A stretch of 64,000 nucleotides of DNA from assembly GCF_900166595.1 (NCBI RefSeq), contig NZ_LT745763.1, positions 124,001 through 188,000 on the forward strand, written 5' to 3'. Origin of the DNA: Virgibacillus dokdonensis. GTDB lineage: Bacteria > Bacillota > Bacilli > Bacillales > Amphibacillaceae. The notes under the pieces are model-generated. The model was not told the origin of the DNA and ran no database searches. It saw nothing but the letters and a program-made list of their open reading frames with translations. Of the stretch, positions 44,021 to 52,340 are shown piece by piece; the stretch's first letter is position 1, and every line of letters starts with the position of its first letter. A program made the position numbers and the translations under genes.

Positions 44021-44182
44021 TTGAAGAAAAAACGTCGTACATCAAAACGCCAAGAGAACGATGGTGGGTGGTGGTTCTGGATTATTGACTTCCTCTTAAG
44101 TTTTATCGATTTATTAATTATTTTACCAATTAAATGGTTAGGTAGATTAATGGCGGGGTTATTTAAATCTTGGTGGTATTAA
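44021..44182 (+). CDS. Tiny Trp-rich membrane protein
   Basis: A 53-residue frame starting at TTG 44021 with TATGGAGGGATA upstream. A basic head (KKKRRTSKR) is followed by GGWWFWIIDFLLSFIDLLII, LPIKWLGRLMAGLF and a KSWWY tail. One or two membrane helices with interfacial tryptophans. The context with the previous gene suggests one transcript. I do not recognise the family. Confidence 0.6.
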   Translation: MKKKRRTSKRQENDGGWWFWIIDFLLSFIDLLIILPIKWLGRLMAGLFKSWWY

Positions 44183-44202
44183 AGTAGTAATTTGTATGAG
44201 TA

Positions 44203-44290
44203 TGATAGGAAAATATCGTGTTATAAGGCTTATGTATAAGAAAACGCCTAAGCTCTCATTGGTAAAATCGCTATATATTATGAAGCGTAC
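44203..44290 (+). repeat. Family B repeat, long form, diverged
   Basis: Contains ATAGGAAAATATCG, GTATAAGAAAACGCC and GAAGCGTACTTGCAG in the same order as the copy in the gltA leader, but the hairpin end is not clear. Confidence 0.4.
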
Positions 44291-44315
44291 TTGCAGATGT
44301 GATTTTTTTGAAAAG

Positions 44316-44365
44316 ACACACCAGTTTTCGCCATATATACTTGGCGAGAACTGGTGTGTTTCTTA
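44316..44365 (+). terminator. Long hairpin after the small membrane proteins
   Basis: ACACACCAGTT-TCGCC (from 44316) pairs with GGCGA-AACTGGTGTGT (to 44359), followed by TTCTT. Very stable stem, one mismatch. Confidence 0.65.
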
Positions 44366-44505
44366 GATTAAGCTTACTAGTAAGGATTTATAGACAACTG
44401 TCGTATATAAACGTTAAAAGTTACGTTTTTCCAACTGTGCAAGCCCCCACAACATCGCTATGCTAAAATACGATTTTTGTCGCTCGTATAGTTTTGCACT
44501 TCCTA

Positions 44506-44560
44506 CGAAGAAAAAATGCTCTTCTGCGGGGCGTTCACTCGTACTATTCCCCCGCAGAAG
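44506..44560 (-). terminator. Terminator of the minus-strand ABC operon
   Basis: CTTCTGCGGGG (44521-44531) pairs with CCCCGCAGAAG (44550-44560); on the minus strand the stem leads into GCATTTTTTC. It lies about 70 bases after the permease stop. Confidence 0.8.
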
Positions 44561-44628
44561 TGTACATATTTAACAACGATCGATAGGGTCAAGCTACTTT
44601 TATTCTTTCCTGTAGAACTACTTCTCTG

Positions 44629-45870
44629 TTACATTCTTATCCATTTCCAAATCTCTCCTGGAGTAGCATTTTTACCGTACATTAATATGCCTACTTTAAA
44701 GATTTTTCCAGCAAGTCTTACGAAAATCCAAATACTAATGATTAAAATAGCGAGTGAAATGATAATTTCGAGCCAGGGCCATTCTTCTAAGTTGCTTAGG
44801 CGAAGTAAGAGAACACCTGGCGCCGTGAAAGGAATGTACGTACCAAGTTGAGCCATGAATCCACTTGGATCACTAAGAACAGGTCCGATAAAGATAAACG
44901 GTAAAAACGGAAGCATCATCACCATACCTTGAAAATTTCCTGCTGTCGTCATATCGGTCATCGTTGCGCCGACGCCGACAAAGATAGAAGCAAACAATAG
45001 ATAGCCTAAAATGGCAATCATGAGATATAAAGCTAATTCTGGAACGAACAAATAATCTAAAAACGCAATGTCCAATCGCCATGATAAAACAGGAAGGACG
45101 ATGACCAAAGAGACAAAAGATTGTACAATGCCTAAAACAAAATAGCCAATAATTTTTCCTTGCATGAGATCATTCGGTGTGAGTGAGGATAAAATAATTT
45201 CCGCAATTTTATCTTTTTTCTCTTGTGAAGCGCTTTGAAAAATTGCCATACCAGTAAATACGATGGATAACATAATAAAACCAGCAAATGCCCCAGGTAC
45301 AATGCGCTCTAATGAAGCTATTTCAGATTCTTCAGCTGCTTTATTGGCATCTTTTGTATCGGTTTCATTACTAGCTGAAACGTCTGCTATCTGAATACCA
45401 CGGGAGACAACCGCTAACTGTTCATTGGACAAGCCAAGTTCCTTTAATTGCCACGCTTGAATAGGGGAGGATAATATTTGGGCTTGATTAATAAAAGAGG
45501 CATCCATTTCCTCCGAAGTGTAAGCAGGGATAGTTCCTTTTATTAAACTTTCCTCGTCGATAAATAAGTAGGCTGTCTGTTCCGTATTTTCAACTTCCTT
45601 TTTGGCTTCTTCTTCCGTTACATCCGTTTGCATGACTTGCCAGGATATATTACTTGCTGCAACTGTCTGCTCTATTTCAGAAAAAACTCCTAGCTCATCA
45701 TGAATAAATACGGTCTTCATCTCTGTTTCTTCATCGTCACCGCCAATCAGTTCGCCTAAGAACATAAATCCAATAATGAAGAGGGGCGTTAAAAACATTC
45801 CAATAATAAAGGTCTTGTTGCGGAGGTTTCGTTTGATCTCCCATTTAGCCACTTTCAATGAATTACGCAT
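44629..45870 (-). CDS. ABC-2 type permease, NatB/YhaP-like
   Basis: A 413-residue membrane protein. One N-terminal membrane segment (about 22-42), an outer domain with many acidic residues, and five to six segments from about residue 175 to 395. IFQSASQEKKDKIAEIILSS and LTPNDLMQGKIIGYF are the typical motifs of the NatB/YhaP group, which extrude sodium or respond to envelope stress. The start at MRNSLK overlaps the ATPase gene by 8 bases, the usual coupling of this pair. Substrate unknown. Confidence 0.88.
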   Translation of the reverse strand: MRNSLKVAKWEIKRNLRNKTFIIGMFLTPLFIIGFMFLGELIGGDDEETEMKTVFIHDELGVFSEIEQTVAASNISWQVMQTDVTEEEAKKEVENTEQTAYLFIDEESLIKGTIPAYTSEEMDASFINQAQILSSPIQAWQLKELGLSNEQLAVVSRGIQIADVSASNETDTKDANKAAEESEIASLERIVPGAFAGFIMLSIVFTGMAIFQSASQEKKDKIAEIILSSLTPNDLMQGKIIGYFVLGIVQSFVSLVIVLPVLSWRLDIAFLDYLFVPELALYLMIAILGYLLFASIFVGVGATMTDMTTAGNFQGMVMMLPFLPFIFIGPVLSDPSGFMAQLGTYIPFTAPGVLLLRLSNLEEWPWLEIIISLAILIISIWIFVRLAGKIFKVGILMYGKNATPGEIWKWIRM

Positions 45871-46795
45871 ATGCTTCACCGACTTCCTGCATGAGCTGTT
45901 TACCTGTTGCAATATCAATAAAAATTTCATGTAGTGAAATGCGATCTAACCGTAGCTCTTGCACATCCAATGTAGCAGGAAGCTGCTTGAGCCATTGCAC
46001 TGGATCAATATCTTTATATAAGTAGACAATACTATGCGCATTTTCTTGTTCTACGCGTTGTACATGTGGCAACTGTTCAAGTTCTTCTTTTTTATTTGTA
46101 CCATGAATCGTGCATTTAAAGTTGGCAAACTCTTTTTTTACTTCATCCATATGTCCATAAATTACTTTTTTCCCCCGATGTATCAAAAATAGGCGATCTG
46201 CCATTTCTTCGACAAGATTCATTTGATGAGAGGACAGTAGGATAGCTGTGCCGTTATTGGCAAGCTGACGAATTTCCTGTTTAAATAATTCTTGGCTTAC
46301 AGGATCTAACCCAGAAAATGGCTCATCAAGAATGAGTAATTCGGGCTCGTGAAGAATGGACGCAATAAATTGCACCTTTTGTCCCATCCCTTTAGAAAGC
46401 TCATCGACATTCACTTTTTCCTTCCCTTCTAAGTCAAACTTCTTTAAATAATCTAAAGCTCGTTGTTTTGCTTGATCTAGCGGGTAGTCTTTTAATTCAG
46501 CTAAATAGAGTAAAATATCCATTACTTTGACATTTTTATATAACCCACGCTCCTCTGGTAAGTAACCGATTTTATGCCGTGGTATCGAGTTGTTTGTATA
46601 ATTGGAAAAGGTAATCCTTCCTGCATCAGGATATAAAATACCCATAATGTTACGAATCGTAGTTGATTTTCCAGCACCATTCGGTCCGAGAATAGCCATG
46701 ATTTCACCTTGGTGTACGTCAAAAGAAATATTGTCGATGACTTGTTTGTCTTTAAAAGCTTTGTTTAAATTTTCAACTGTTAAAATTGCGCTCAA
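45863..46795 (-). CDS. ABC ATPase, YhaQ/NatA-like, with DUF4162 C-terminal domain
   Basis: A 310-residue ATPase. GPNGAGKSTTIRNIMG is Walker A, ELSKGMGQKVQFIASILHEP the signature (LSKGM form), LLILDEPFSGLDP Walker B and LSSHQMN the switch. The last 90 residues (RLDRISLHEIFIDIATG) are the DUF4162 regulatory domain. The start is TTG 46795, with GGAAGGAG 9 bases upstream. It pairs with the overlapping permease to form the exporter. It is the fourth gene of a five-gene minus-strand run. Confidence 0.92.
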   Translation of the reverse strand: MSAILTVENLNKAFKDKQVIDNISFDVHQGEIMAILGPNGAGKSTTIRNIMGILYPDAGRITFSNYTNNSIPRHKIGYLPEERGLYKNVKVMDILLYLAELKDYPLDQAKQRALDYLKKFDLEGKEKVNVDELSKGMGQKVQFIASILHEPELLILDEPFSGLDPVSQELFKQEIRQLANNGTAILLSSHQMNLVEEMADRLFLIHRGKKVIYGHMDEVKKEFANFKCTIHGTNKKEELEQLPHVQRVEQENAHSIVYLYKDIDPVQWLKQLPATLDVQELRLDRISLHEIFIDIATGKQLMQEVGEAYA

Positions 46796-46891
46796 AATAG
46801 TTGTCTCCTTCCCTTTTCTTCATTATTTATTCCATTCTGTAAGGCTCCTGCTAAAACTATTGCAGATTTTACGATGGAGATAATAGGTGTT

Positions 46892-47746
46892 TTATCTCCT
46901 TTCTATAAGCAGTGTAAGGATTTCTTCCAAATCTAGAGATTCCTGCTGTGTCCAATTGATTTGTTCTTGTTGTAAGAAGGCTTCCGTCTGTTCTGGAGCG
47001 TTTGAGACAAGATAGCGTGTTGAGCGATCGATCTCCCCTGGAATACCTTCCTCTGGAAGATGTTCGCCAATCCAATATCGGCGGTGTCTATGAATTAGTG
47101 ATTCTTTTTCAAATTTGTTCAACAGCTTTCCATTCTTTAATACGACTATATAATCAGAAAGTTTCATAATGTCAGCGGATTGATGACTCGCCATGAAGAT
47201 AGCGCGGTCTCCTTGCTCCATCCATTCTACAAGTAAATCCATTAGCTTCTGCTTTGCCGGAATATCCAAGAAAGAAGTGGGTTCATCAAGAAGCAACAAT
47301 GGTGTATTTCTTGGTAAAGCAAGTGCTAGCTGGAGTTTTTGTTGGTTTCCTTGGGATAGTTTTGCAAATTGTTCATCTAATGGAATTTGCAATAAATCTA
47401 CCATCTTCTGAAATAGCGCTTCATTCCAATGCGGATATAGAGAGGAAATAAAGTCTTTTAATTTGATTCCAGTGAAAGGTTCCCAACCAATGATGGTTTG
47501 TGCTTGGTACGTAATATGTTGTTTCCAGCTTTCATCGGAACCGTTTGTTTCTATATCCAATAGTTGAATGCTACCTGTATTACGTTTCACTAAATTCATA
47601 ATGAGTTTAAATAGTGTGCTTTTTCCAGCCCCGTTCGCTCCAACCATTGTTGTTATCGTTCCAGGCTCTATCATTAAGTGAATCGGTCCTAGGTGTAAGG
47701 TGTCTATGTTTTTTTCTACATCCATTATCTTGAAAAGCGATGTCAT
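46892..47746 (-). CDS. ABC ATPase, YtrB-like
   Basis: A 284-residue ATPase. VGANGAGKSTLFKLIMNLV is Walker A, KLSQGNQQKLQLALALPRNT the signature (LSQGN form typical of YtrB/EcsA), LLLLDEPTSFLDI Walker B. The start codon overlaps the stop of the GntR gene (ATGA), so the two are co-translated. The cognate permease may be the 48904 gene. About 97 bases separate it from the next ATPase. Confidence 0.9.
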   Translation of the reverse strand: MTSLFKIMDVEKNIDTLHLGPIHLMIEPGTITTMVGANGAGKSTLFKLIMNLVKRNTGSIQLLDIETNGSDESWKQHITYQAQTIIGWEPFTGIKLKDFISSLYPHWNEALFQKMVDLLQIPLDEQFAKLSQGNQQKLQLALALPRNTPLLLLDEPTSFLDIPAKQKLMDLLVEWMEQGDRAIFMASHQSADIMKLSDYIVVLKNGKLLNKFEKESLIHRHRRYWIGEHLPEEGIPGEIDRSTRYLVSNAPEQTEAFLQQEQINWTQQESLDLEEILTLLIERR

Positions 47747-48138
47747 GTTTGGTTTCCTCCTTTTTTATGAATGATTTCTAAGCACATTTTTTTTAGTTGT
47801 TCGGCTGTATAATCATATTTAAATGCAATTTCAACAGCTGCTTCAATTGCTTGGTATACTTCATCAACTTTCATTTGCTGCTTCATATCATGGTCTATGT
47901 CAGCAACAAATGTCCCTTTTCCTTGCGTTGTTTGAATAAAGCCTTGATATTCTAAATTTTGATATGCACGACGAATCGTAATGACGCTCGTCTCTAAGTC
48001 TTTTGCCAGCGAACGAATGGATGGAAGTGGTAATCCTTTTGTAAGTTGTCCGCTAGCAATGAGCGTTTTCATTTGGTTTTCGATTTGATGATAAATTGGT
48101 TCTCGAGATGTTTTGGAAAGATGAATAGGTAATTCCAC
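47743..48138 (-). CDS. GntR-family repressor, YtrA subfamily
   Basis: A 131-residue protein. GLPLPSIRSLAKDLETSVIT is the winged helix-turn-helix (about 33-52), then IRRAYQNLEYQGFIQTTQGK. The short C-terminus (TAEQLKKMCLEIIHKKGG) marks the YtrA subfamily, which controls ABC operons induced by cell-wall-active peptides. The start is GTG 48138 with AAGGAG 9 bases upstream. A 12-bp inverted repeat before the first gene is its likely operator. Confidence 0.9.
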   Translation of the reverse strand: MELPIHLSKTSREPIYHQIENQMKTLIASGQLTKGLPLPSIRSLAKDLETSVITIRRAYQNLEYQGFIQTTQGKGTFVADIDHDMKQQMKVDEVYQAIEAAVEIAFKYDYTAEQLKKMCLEIIHKKGGNQT

Positions 48139-48199
48139 AAAACCAGCTCCTTTCTGCTAGCATTAGGCATATATCGTATAGGTCGTGTGAGGATCGCAA

Positions 48200-48904
48200 T
48201 TAGAAGTAATCCCGCTTATTCATAATTTGTTTCATATATAGTTGATGCGCTTTGACAGCTGCAAAGCCAATAATGAGTGAAACTGCGGAACTGAGTACGG
48301 GCCAGTTTCTAGCAATAATCATGGATAATTCCACAACACCATGGTCAAAGATGAGGTGAGAAATAGATAATATAAATAGGAAAATGAAAAGAAAAATGAA
48401 AGTCATAGCTGCTGTGAACAACCAATTTGCTGGATATACTTCACTTATTGGTGTAAGCGTCCCTATATAAAGATTGACAGATAACCAAATGATTGCAAAC
48501 GCGATGTAAGCTGGTATGGATAATAAATGAGCGATAGGTGATGCAACATAAAAGATAATTAGAAACGCAAATTGTACTGGAAAGGAGAAACAAAAATGAA
48601 TGATGAAGCGACTTTTAATTAAGATCTCCTGTTTAATTGGTAATGGTAATTGCATCATCAAAAGAGGATAGACATTGGCTTGTTTTAAATGCCAATAATT
48701 TGGATTTCCAACATTGATACCTAAAGTAAAAAAAAGAATAAAAAATAAGTCATAACTTATAACGCTATTATCGAGATAATGCTGAAAATTGGAAATGGTA
48801 AAAGGGAAGAAACCAAGTACGATTAAACAACCAAATGCAATCTTCCTCGTAGAAATGCTTAATTCCAACTTAGCAACTTGCCAAGCTTGCTTCCATTTTT
48901 GCAT
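48200..48904 (-). CDS. Membrane protein, predicted ABC-2-like permease subunit
   Basis: A 234-residue protein with six hydrophobic segments (about 22-42, 50-65, 98-120, 128-148, 160-185, 205-222). KQANVYPLLMMQLPLPIKQE between segments fits ABC-2-type permeases. It is first in the operon, 62 bases before the GntR gene, and is the likely partner of the YtrB-like ATPase. RBS AGGAGG. I do not recognise a closer family. Confidence 0.65.
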   Translation of the reverse strand: MQKWKQAWQVAKLELSISTRKIAFGCLIVLGFFPFTISNFQHYLDNSVISYDLFFILFFTLGINVGNPNYWHLKQANVYPLLMMQLPLPIKQEILIKSRFIIHFCFSFPVQFAFLIIFYVASPIAHLLSIPAYIAFAIIWLSVNLYIGTLTPISEVYPANWLFTAAMTFIFLFIFLFILSISHLIFDHGVVELSMIIARNWPVLSSAVSLIIGFAAVKAHQLYMKQIMNKRDYF

Positions 48905-48928
48905 ATAAACAACCTCCTGAAAACTAAA

Positions 48929-48966
48929 CTGTAGTACTGTGTATGTTCACATAAACAGTACTACAG
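48929..48966. promoter_or_regulatory. 12-bp inverted repeat, likely YtrA-type operator
   Basis: CTGTAGTACTGT (48929-48940) and ACAGTACTACAG (48955-48966) are perfect inverted arms with a 14-base spacer, 25 bases before the first gene. A dimeric GntR protein is encoded in the same operon. Confidence 0.6.
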
Positions 48967-49389
48967 GTAATAAGAGGATGTCAAGGGACTTAAGGTGCAA
49001 AATTTACGTAATTGTTGAAGTGGGGATAAAGAGGTAAGATAGAAACTTTAGCTTGAACGGAAACTGTAGAGAGAGGGAAGTTTAGGAAATGGAAAAAAAC
49101 GAGCAAATATTGTCAATATACATTAATTATAAATGGAAGTATAAATTCATGGAGCGAATGTAACCCATGAAGATAATACTGTTTATAGCAAAGCGGTCAG
49201 AACATGGAAGGCGTGCAGGTAATATACAACTACGATTGGCGAAGGTATCAAAAACATGGTACACATCGTTTAATAGAAAGTGACGAAAAAAAGTCAAGTA
49301 ATAATGTTTCGTATAAACTAAAATATGACCATATTGTGAAATATTGAACAATAAACCCATAAATAAAAACATGTATGGTATACTCTAAA

Positions 49390-49409
49390 TGTAGTAAAGA
49401 AATACTACA
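49390..49409. promoter_or_regulatory. Inverted repeat before the DoxX gene
   Basis: TGTAGTA and TACTACA are 7-bp arms with a 6-base spacer, 40 bases before the start. They share the TGTAGTA half-site with the operator at 48929. TATACT at 49379-49384 may be the -10 of the promoter. Confidence 0.4.
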
Positions 49410-49448
49410 ACGAATTGTGAAATGATGAACAAAAGGGAGATGGTACAC

Positions 49449-49955
49449 GTGATCATGAATTTTATCCAAAGAAGTAGTATAGCCGCAGGTATTTTAGCAC
49501 TTATTCGTATTTATATTGGTTATGAATGGGTTGTTGCTGGTTATGGTAAAATTACGGGCGGTCAATTTGACGCTTCTGGATATTTACAAGGGGCGATTGC
49601 AAGTGCTGGAGGAGAGCATCCGGCAGTACAAGGCTGGTGGGCAGTATTTTTAGAAAAAGTAGCCTTGCCGAATGCAGACATATTTACTTTCCTCGTTATG
49701 TGGGGGGAATTGTTAGTTGGTATCGCACTTATATTAGGCATATTCACCAACTTTTCAGCATTGATGGGTATTACAATGAACTTCGCTTTCTTGTTTAGCG
49801 GCACAGTTAGTACAAATGCGCAAATGGTATTACTTACGGTATTCTTGTTAGTTGCTGGTTACAATGCTGGAAAATTTGGTTTAGATAGATGGGTTATTCC
49901 ATATGTAAAAGGTGTTTTTACTAAAAAAGAAAGAGAAAGTCTAAAGGTTGCTTAA
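49449..49955 (+). CDS. DoxX-family membrane protein
   Basis: A 168-residue membrane protein. RIYIGYEWVVAGYGKITGGQ, MWGELLVGIALILGIFTNFS and LMGITMNFAFLFSGTVSTNA are typical DoxX/MauE-like segments; four membrane helices. Members such as CatD in B. subtilis take part in quinone and thiol stress. I chose the GTG at 49449 (AGGGAG 9 bases upstream); an ATG at 49455 is the alternative. A strong terminator follows. Confidence 0.85.
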   Translation: MIMNFIQRSSIAAGILALIRIYIGYEWVVAGYGKITGGQFDASGYLQGAIASAGGEHPAVQGWWAVFLEKVALPNADIFTFLVMWGELLVGIALILGIFTNFSALMGITMNFAFLFSGTVSTNAQMVLLTVFLLVAGYNAGKFGLDRWVIPYVKGVFTKKERESLKVA

Positions 49956-49973
49956 TGGCACAACAAATCATAG

Positions 49974-50016
49974 CACCTTCTTACAGCTTGACGATAGCTG
50001 TAAGAAGGTGTTTTTT
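49974..50016 (+). terminator. Terminator of the DoxX gene
   Basis: CACCTTCTTACAGCT pairs perfectly with AGCTGTAAGAAGGTG (15 bp), loop of 7, then TTTTTT. Confidence 0.95.
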
Positions 50017-50057
50017 GCACTATAAAACCCGATTGGTAGTAAAAGTAAAACGAATGG

Positions 50058-50100
50058 TTTAACCATAAAGAGTTGGTGATCAGCAAGTTTTTTAAATGTT
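50058..50100 (+). repeat. Family B repeat, short form
   Basis: ACCATAAAGAGTTGGTGATCA followed by GCAAGTTTTTTAAATG keeps the consensus order with a mismatched stem. Confidence 0.45.
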
Positions 50101-50203
50101 TCTGAAGTTATTGTTAAAGGAGTCGCGAAAATCGTAGAAGGAAATATTTTACTGTGCTATTCTATATATAAAGCTTTTCTACACAAAGTATGGAGGGGGA
50201 AGT

Positions 50204-50605
50204 ATGCCAAAATTTCATAAACTTGTTCGTGATAAAATTCCAGAAATAATTGCGAGCAAGGGGCAAAAGGCAATTACAACAACACTTCATACAGAAGAAT
50301 ACCTGGTTGAATTAAAGAAAAAAGTGCTAGAAGAATGGGATGAATATTTACAGGCTGAGGATGATGTTTCAGCGCTAGAGGAATTAGCTGATCTTTTAGA
50401 AGTCATTCACGCATTAGCAAAAACGCATGGAGCGTCGCTGCAAACAGTCGAAACTTTGCGTAAGAAGAAGAGTGAAGAGAGAGAGGTTTTGATAGGCGTG
50501 TGTTTTTACACTGTAGAAAAGATGACATTTAGAATTATTAGTTTAAGAAAAATTATAATAAGACCCAATAGGGCTGAAGGCAGACTATGTTTCTTTTCAC
50601 AATAA
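50204..50605 (+). CDS. MazG-like nucleotide pyrophosphohydrolase, C-terminus probably frameshifted
   Basis: A 133-residue frame. MPKFHKLVRDKIPEIIASKG starts the phosphoribosyl-ATP pyrophosphohydrolase-like group; LEEWDEYLQ and LEELADLLEV supply the metal-binding Glu/Asp helices of the MazG fold. Family members normally end near residue 105 with a GGF-x-R-x-F motif. Here the frame leaves it after SEERE, but in the next frame GFDRRVFLHCRKDDI is present and ends at TAG 50530-50532. One lost base in the GAGAGAGAG run at about 50474-50482 explains this. The extra 36 residues are thus probably not native. RBS GGAGGGGG. Confidence 0.8.
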   Translation: MPKFHKLVRDKIPEIIASKGQKAITTTLHTEEYLVELKKKVLEEWDEYLQAEDDVSALEELADLLEVIHALAKTHGASLQTVETLRKKKSEEREVLIGVCFYTVEKMTFRIISLRKIIIRPNRAEGRLCFFSQ

Positions 50606-50777
50606 CTAGAGAAGAAAGCTCCCACATATTTTTTCGTGATAGGAACTTTCCCCTTAAAGAACTCGTTGTGTGATTCGTCAAGTCGTATACATTTGCCGAC
50701 AATTTCAGCATAGAATTACTTATATGTATGAAACATCTTCATACATATGGAAGTTTTACGATTTTAATAGATTTGCT

Positions 50778-51155
50778 TTAGTTACATACATAATTAGCTA
50801 AAACGGACTGTACGTTATAAATATTGAGTTGCTTATTGAATGTTTTTTGAATCGGTTCAGAGCTACCAGAAACCCATAGCTTAAGTTCTGCATCTAAATC
50901 AAATGTTCCAGCTGTTTCAATGGAGAAGTGCGTAATGTTTTTGTAAGGAATAGAATGGTATTCCATTTTCTTTCCAGTAACACCTTGCTTATCAAGAAGA
51001 ATTAGTCGTTTATTGGTAAATAACATCATGTCGCGGATCAGTTTGTATGCGTGCTCCACATTCTCTCCTGTAGATAATAGATCACTTATTTCTTCCTCTG
51101 CTTTCTTTGTGTCCATTTCCGATGCATTACCCATCATACCATCAAACAATCCCAT
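50778..51155 (-). CDS. Bacterial PH-domain protein (YvbH-like)
   Basis: A 125-residue single PH-like domain (PF08000 type). YKLIRDMMLFTNKRLILLDK and GKKMEYHSIPYKNITHFSIE are the conserved strands. Proteins of this family form rings and have no known ligand. RBS AAGGAGGA. It stands alone on the minus strand. Confidence 0.87.
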   Translation of the reverse strand: MGLFDGMMGNASEMDTKKAEEEISDLLSTGENVEHAYKLIRDMMLFTNKRLILLDKQGVTGKKMEYHSIPYKNITHFSIETAGTFDLDAELKLWVSGSSEPIQKTFNKQLNIYNVQSVLANYVCN

Positions 51156-51371
51156 TTAATATTCCTCCTTGTGAATAAATAAAAAAATCAGATATTAAAG
51201 CGTATGTTTAATCCAATGACAACAAAATATATGCATTATTCAAAAGGTGTTTGCATTCAAATTGAACATATATCTACATTGTACATGAGTATTTCCTATA
51301 ATGGAAGGAAACCCACGTTTAAAGATTTCCAGAATCGAGCAAGATGATAAAAAATGGAAAGGGGTAGAAAG

Positions 51372-51974
51372 ATGAATAAAAAGACCATTTTGATTTTGTT
51401 TACCATGATATGTATTATCATTTTATCAGCTTGTAATACAACCGATGAAGAACAAACAAAAGAAAAACAACAGTCGAACGAATCAGTAGAAACAGTTGGC
51501 AATATGGAGGAAGATGCTTCGAAGCAAATTTTTGTTTCATTAAAGGATCGCAAGCAACAGGAAGTAGCTACAGCAACATTAACTCAGGAAGAAGATGGCG
51601 TACGTATTCAATTATCAGGACAAAATTTCACACCTGGAAAGCATGGTTTTCATATCCATGAGACAGGTGCATGCGAAGGACCTGATTTTAGTTCTGCTGG
51701 TGGACATTTCAATCCCACAAACGTGAGTCATGGAAATGTTGAGGATGGTCCGCATGCAGGTGATTTGCCTAACATTGAAGTGAAGGAAGATGGTACTGTG
51801 CAAGCTGACATCTTAGCTGAAATGGTTACGCTTGAAAAAGGAAAGCCAAATTCATTACTAAAAGAGGATGGAACAGCCCTTGTCATTCATTCGGATGAAG
51901 ATGATTACAAGTCACAGCCTGCAGGGAATGCAGGAGAACGCATTGCTTGTGGTGTGATTCAAGAAGGGGAATGA
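51372..51974 (+). CDS. Cu/Zn superoxide dismutase-like lipoprotein (YojM-like)
   Basis: A 200-residue lipoprotein: the signal peptide ends in LSAC, giving lipid-modified Cys20. The SOD domain follows. HGFHIHETGAC provides the two copper histidines, SAGGHFNPTNVSHG the bridging and second zinc histidines, GPHAGDL the third zinc His and Asp, and LVIHSDEDDY the last copper His. All ligands are in place, whereas YojM-type proteins of bacilli often lack some copper ligands. It would act on the outer face of the membrane. ATG 51372 follows GGAAAGGGG. Confidence 0.9.
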   Translation: MNKKTILILFTMICIIILSACNTTDEEQTKEKQQSNESVETVGNMEEDASKQIFVSLKDRKQQEVATATLTQEEDGVRIQLSGQNFTPGKHGFHIHETGACEGPDFSSAGGHFNPTNVSHGNVEDGPHAGDLPNIEVKEDGTVQADILAEMVTLEKGKPNSLLKEDGTALVIHSDEDDYKSQPAGNAGERIACGVIQEGE

Positions 51975-51983
51975 AAAGGACAG

Positions 51984-52009
51984 GCGAGCGATTATAGCTC
52001 GCTTATTTT
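51984..52009 (+). terminator. Terminator of the SOD-like gene
   Basis: GCGAGC and GCTCGC form a 6-bp stem with a 7-base loop, followed by TTATTTTA. Confidence 0.7.
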
Positions 52010-52010
52010 A

Positions 52011-52277
52011 AGAGATAAGAAAGTATAAAAATTTGATGCTATGGGATGACCAAATAACCGAATGAGCCACGTCCGGCTCCATCGCCCAGCAACTAGGCGA
52101 CTTCACGAATCGCCTTACGATAAGTCATCATCGGTTCGTACTAAATAGGAAGGCCGACTAAAGACGGGCTTGCCGGAGGGCGCCGGCATACTTCTGTTGC
52201 AGGAGCATGATTCCTAAAACTTTGTTGATTCGCTCCACTCGCTACGTTGCTAAACGGGCGCTTCCGCCTTTGTTCTA
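52011..52277 (+). repeat. Family A dispersed repeat, copy 4
   Basis: Starts AGATAAGAAAGTATAAAAA, includes the full set of blocks: AGCCACGTCCGGCTCCATCG, CCCAGCAACTAGGCGACTTC, GGAAGGCCGACTAAAGACGG, CACTCGCTACGTTGCTAAAC and the end CCTTTGTTCT. About 267 bp, the longest copy. Confidence 0.88.
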
Positions 52278-52287
52278 CTATAGTAAA

Positions 52288-52337
52288 AGAAAAACTCGGC
52301 TTACACAAAAAAATGTAGCAATAAGCCGAGTTTTTCC
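52288..52337. terminator. Symmetric hairpin between two family A repeats
   Basis: AAAAACTCGGCTTA (52290-52303) and TAAGCCGAGTTTTT (52322-52335) form a perfect 14-bp stem with A/T tails, so it can end transcription in either direction. The CGGCTTA core resembles family B. Confidence 0.7.
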
Positions 52338-52340
52338 CAT

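Noticed and set aside
49089..49163. A short plus-strand frame MEKNEQILSIYINYKW and on
   Set aside because: Only about 25 codons, no clear ribosome site and no family; probably chance.
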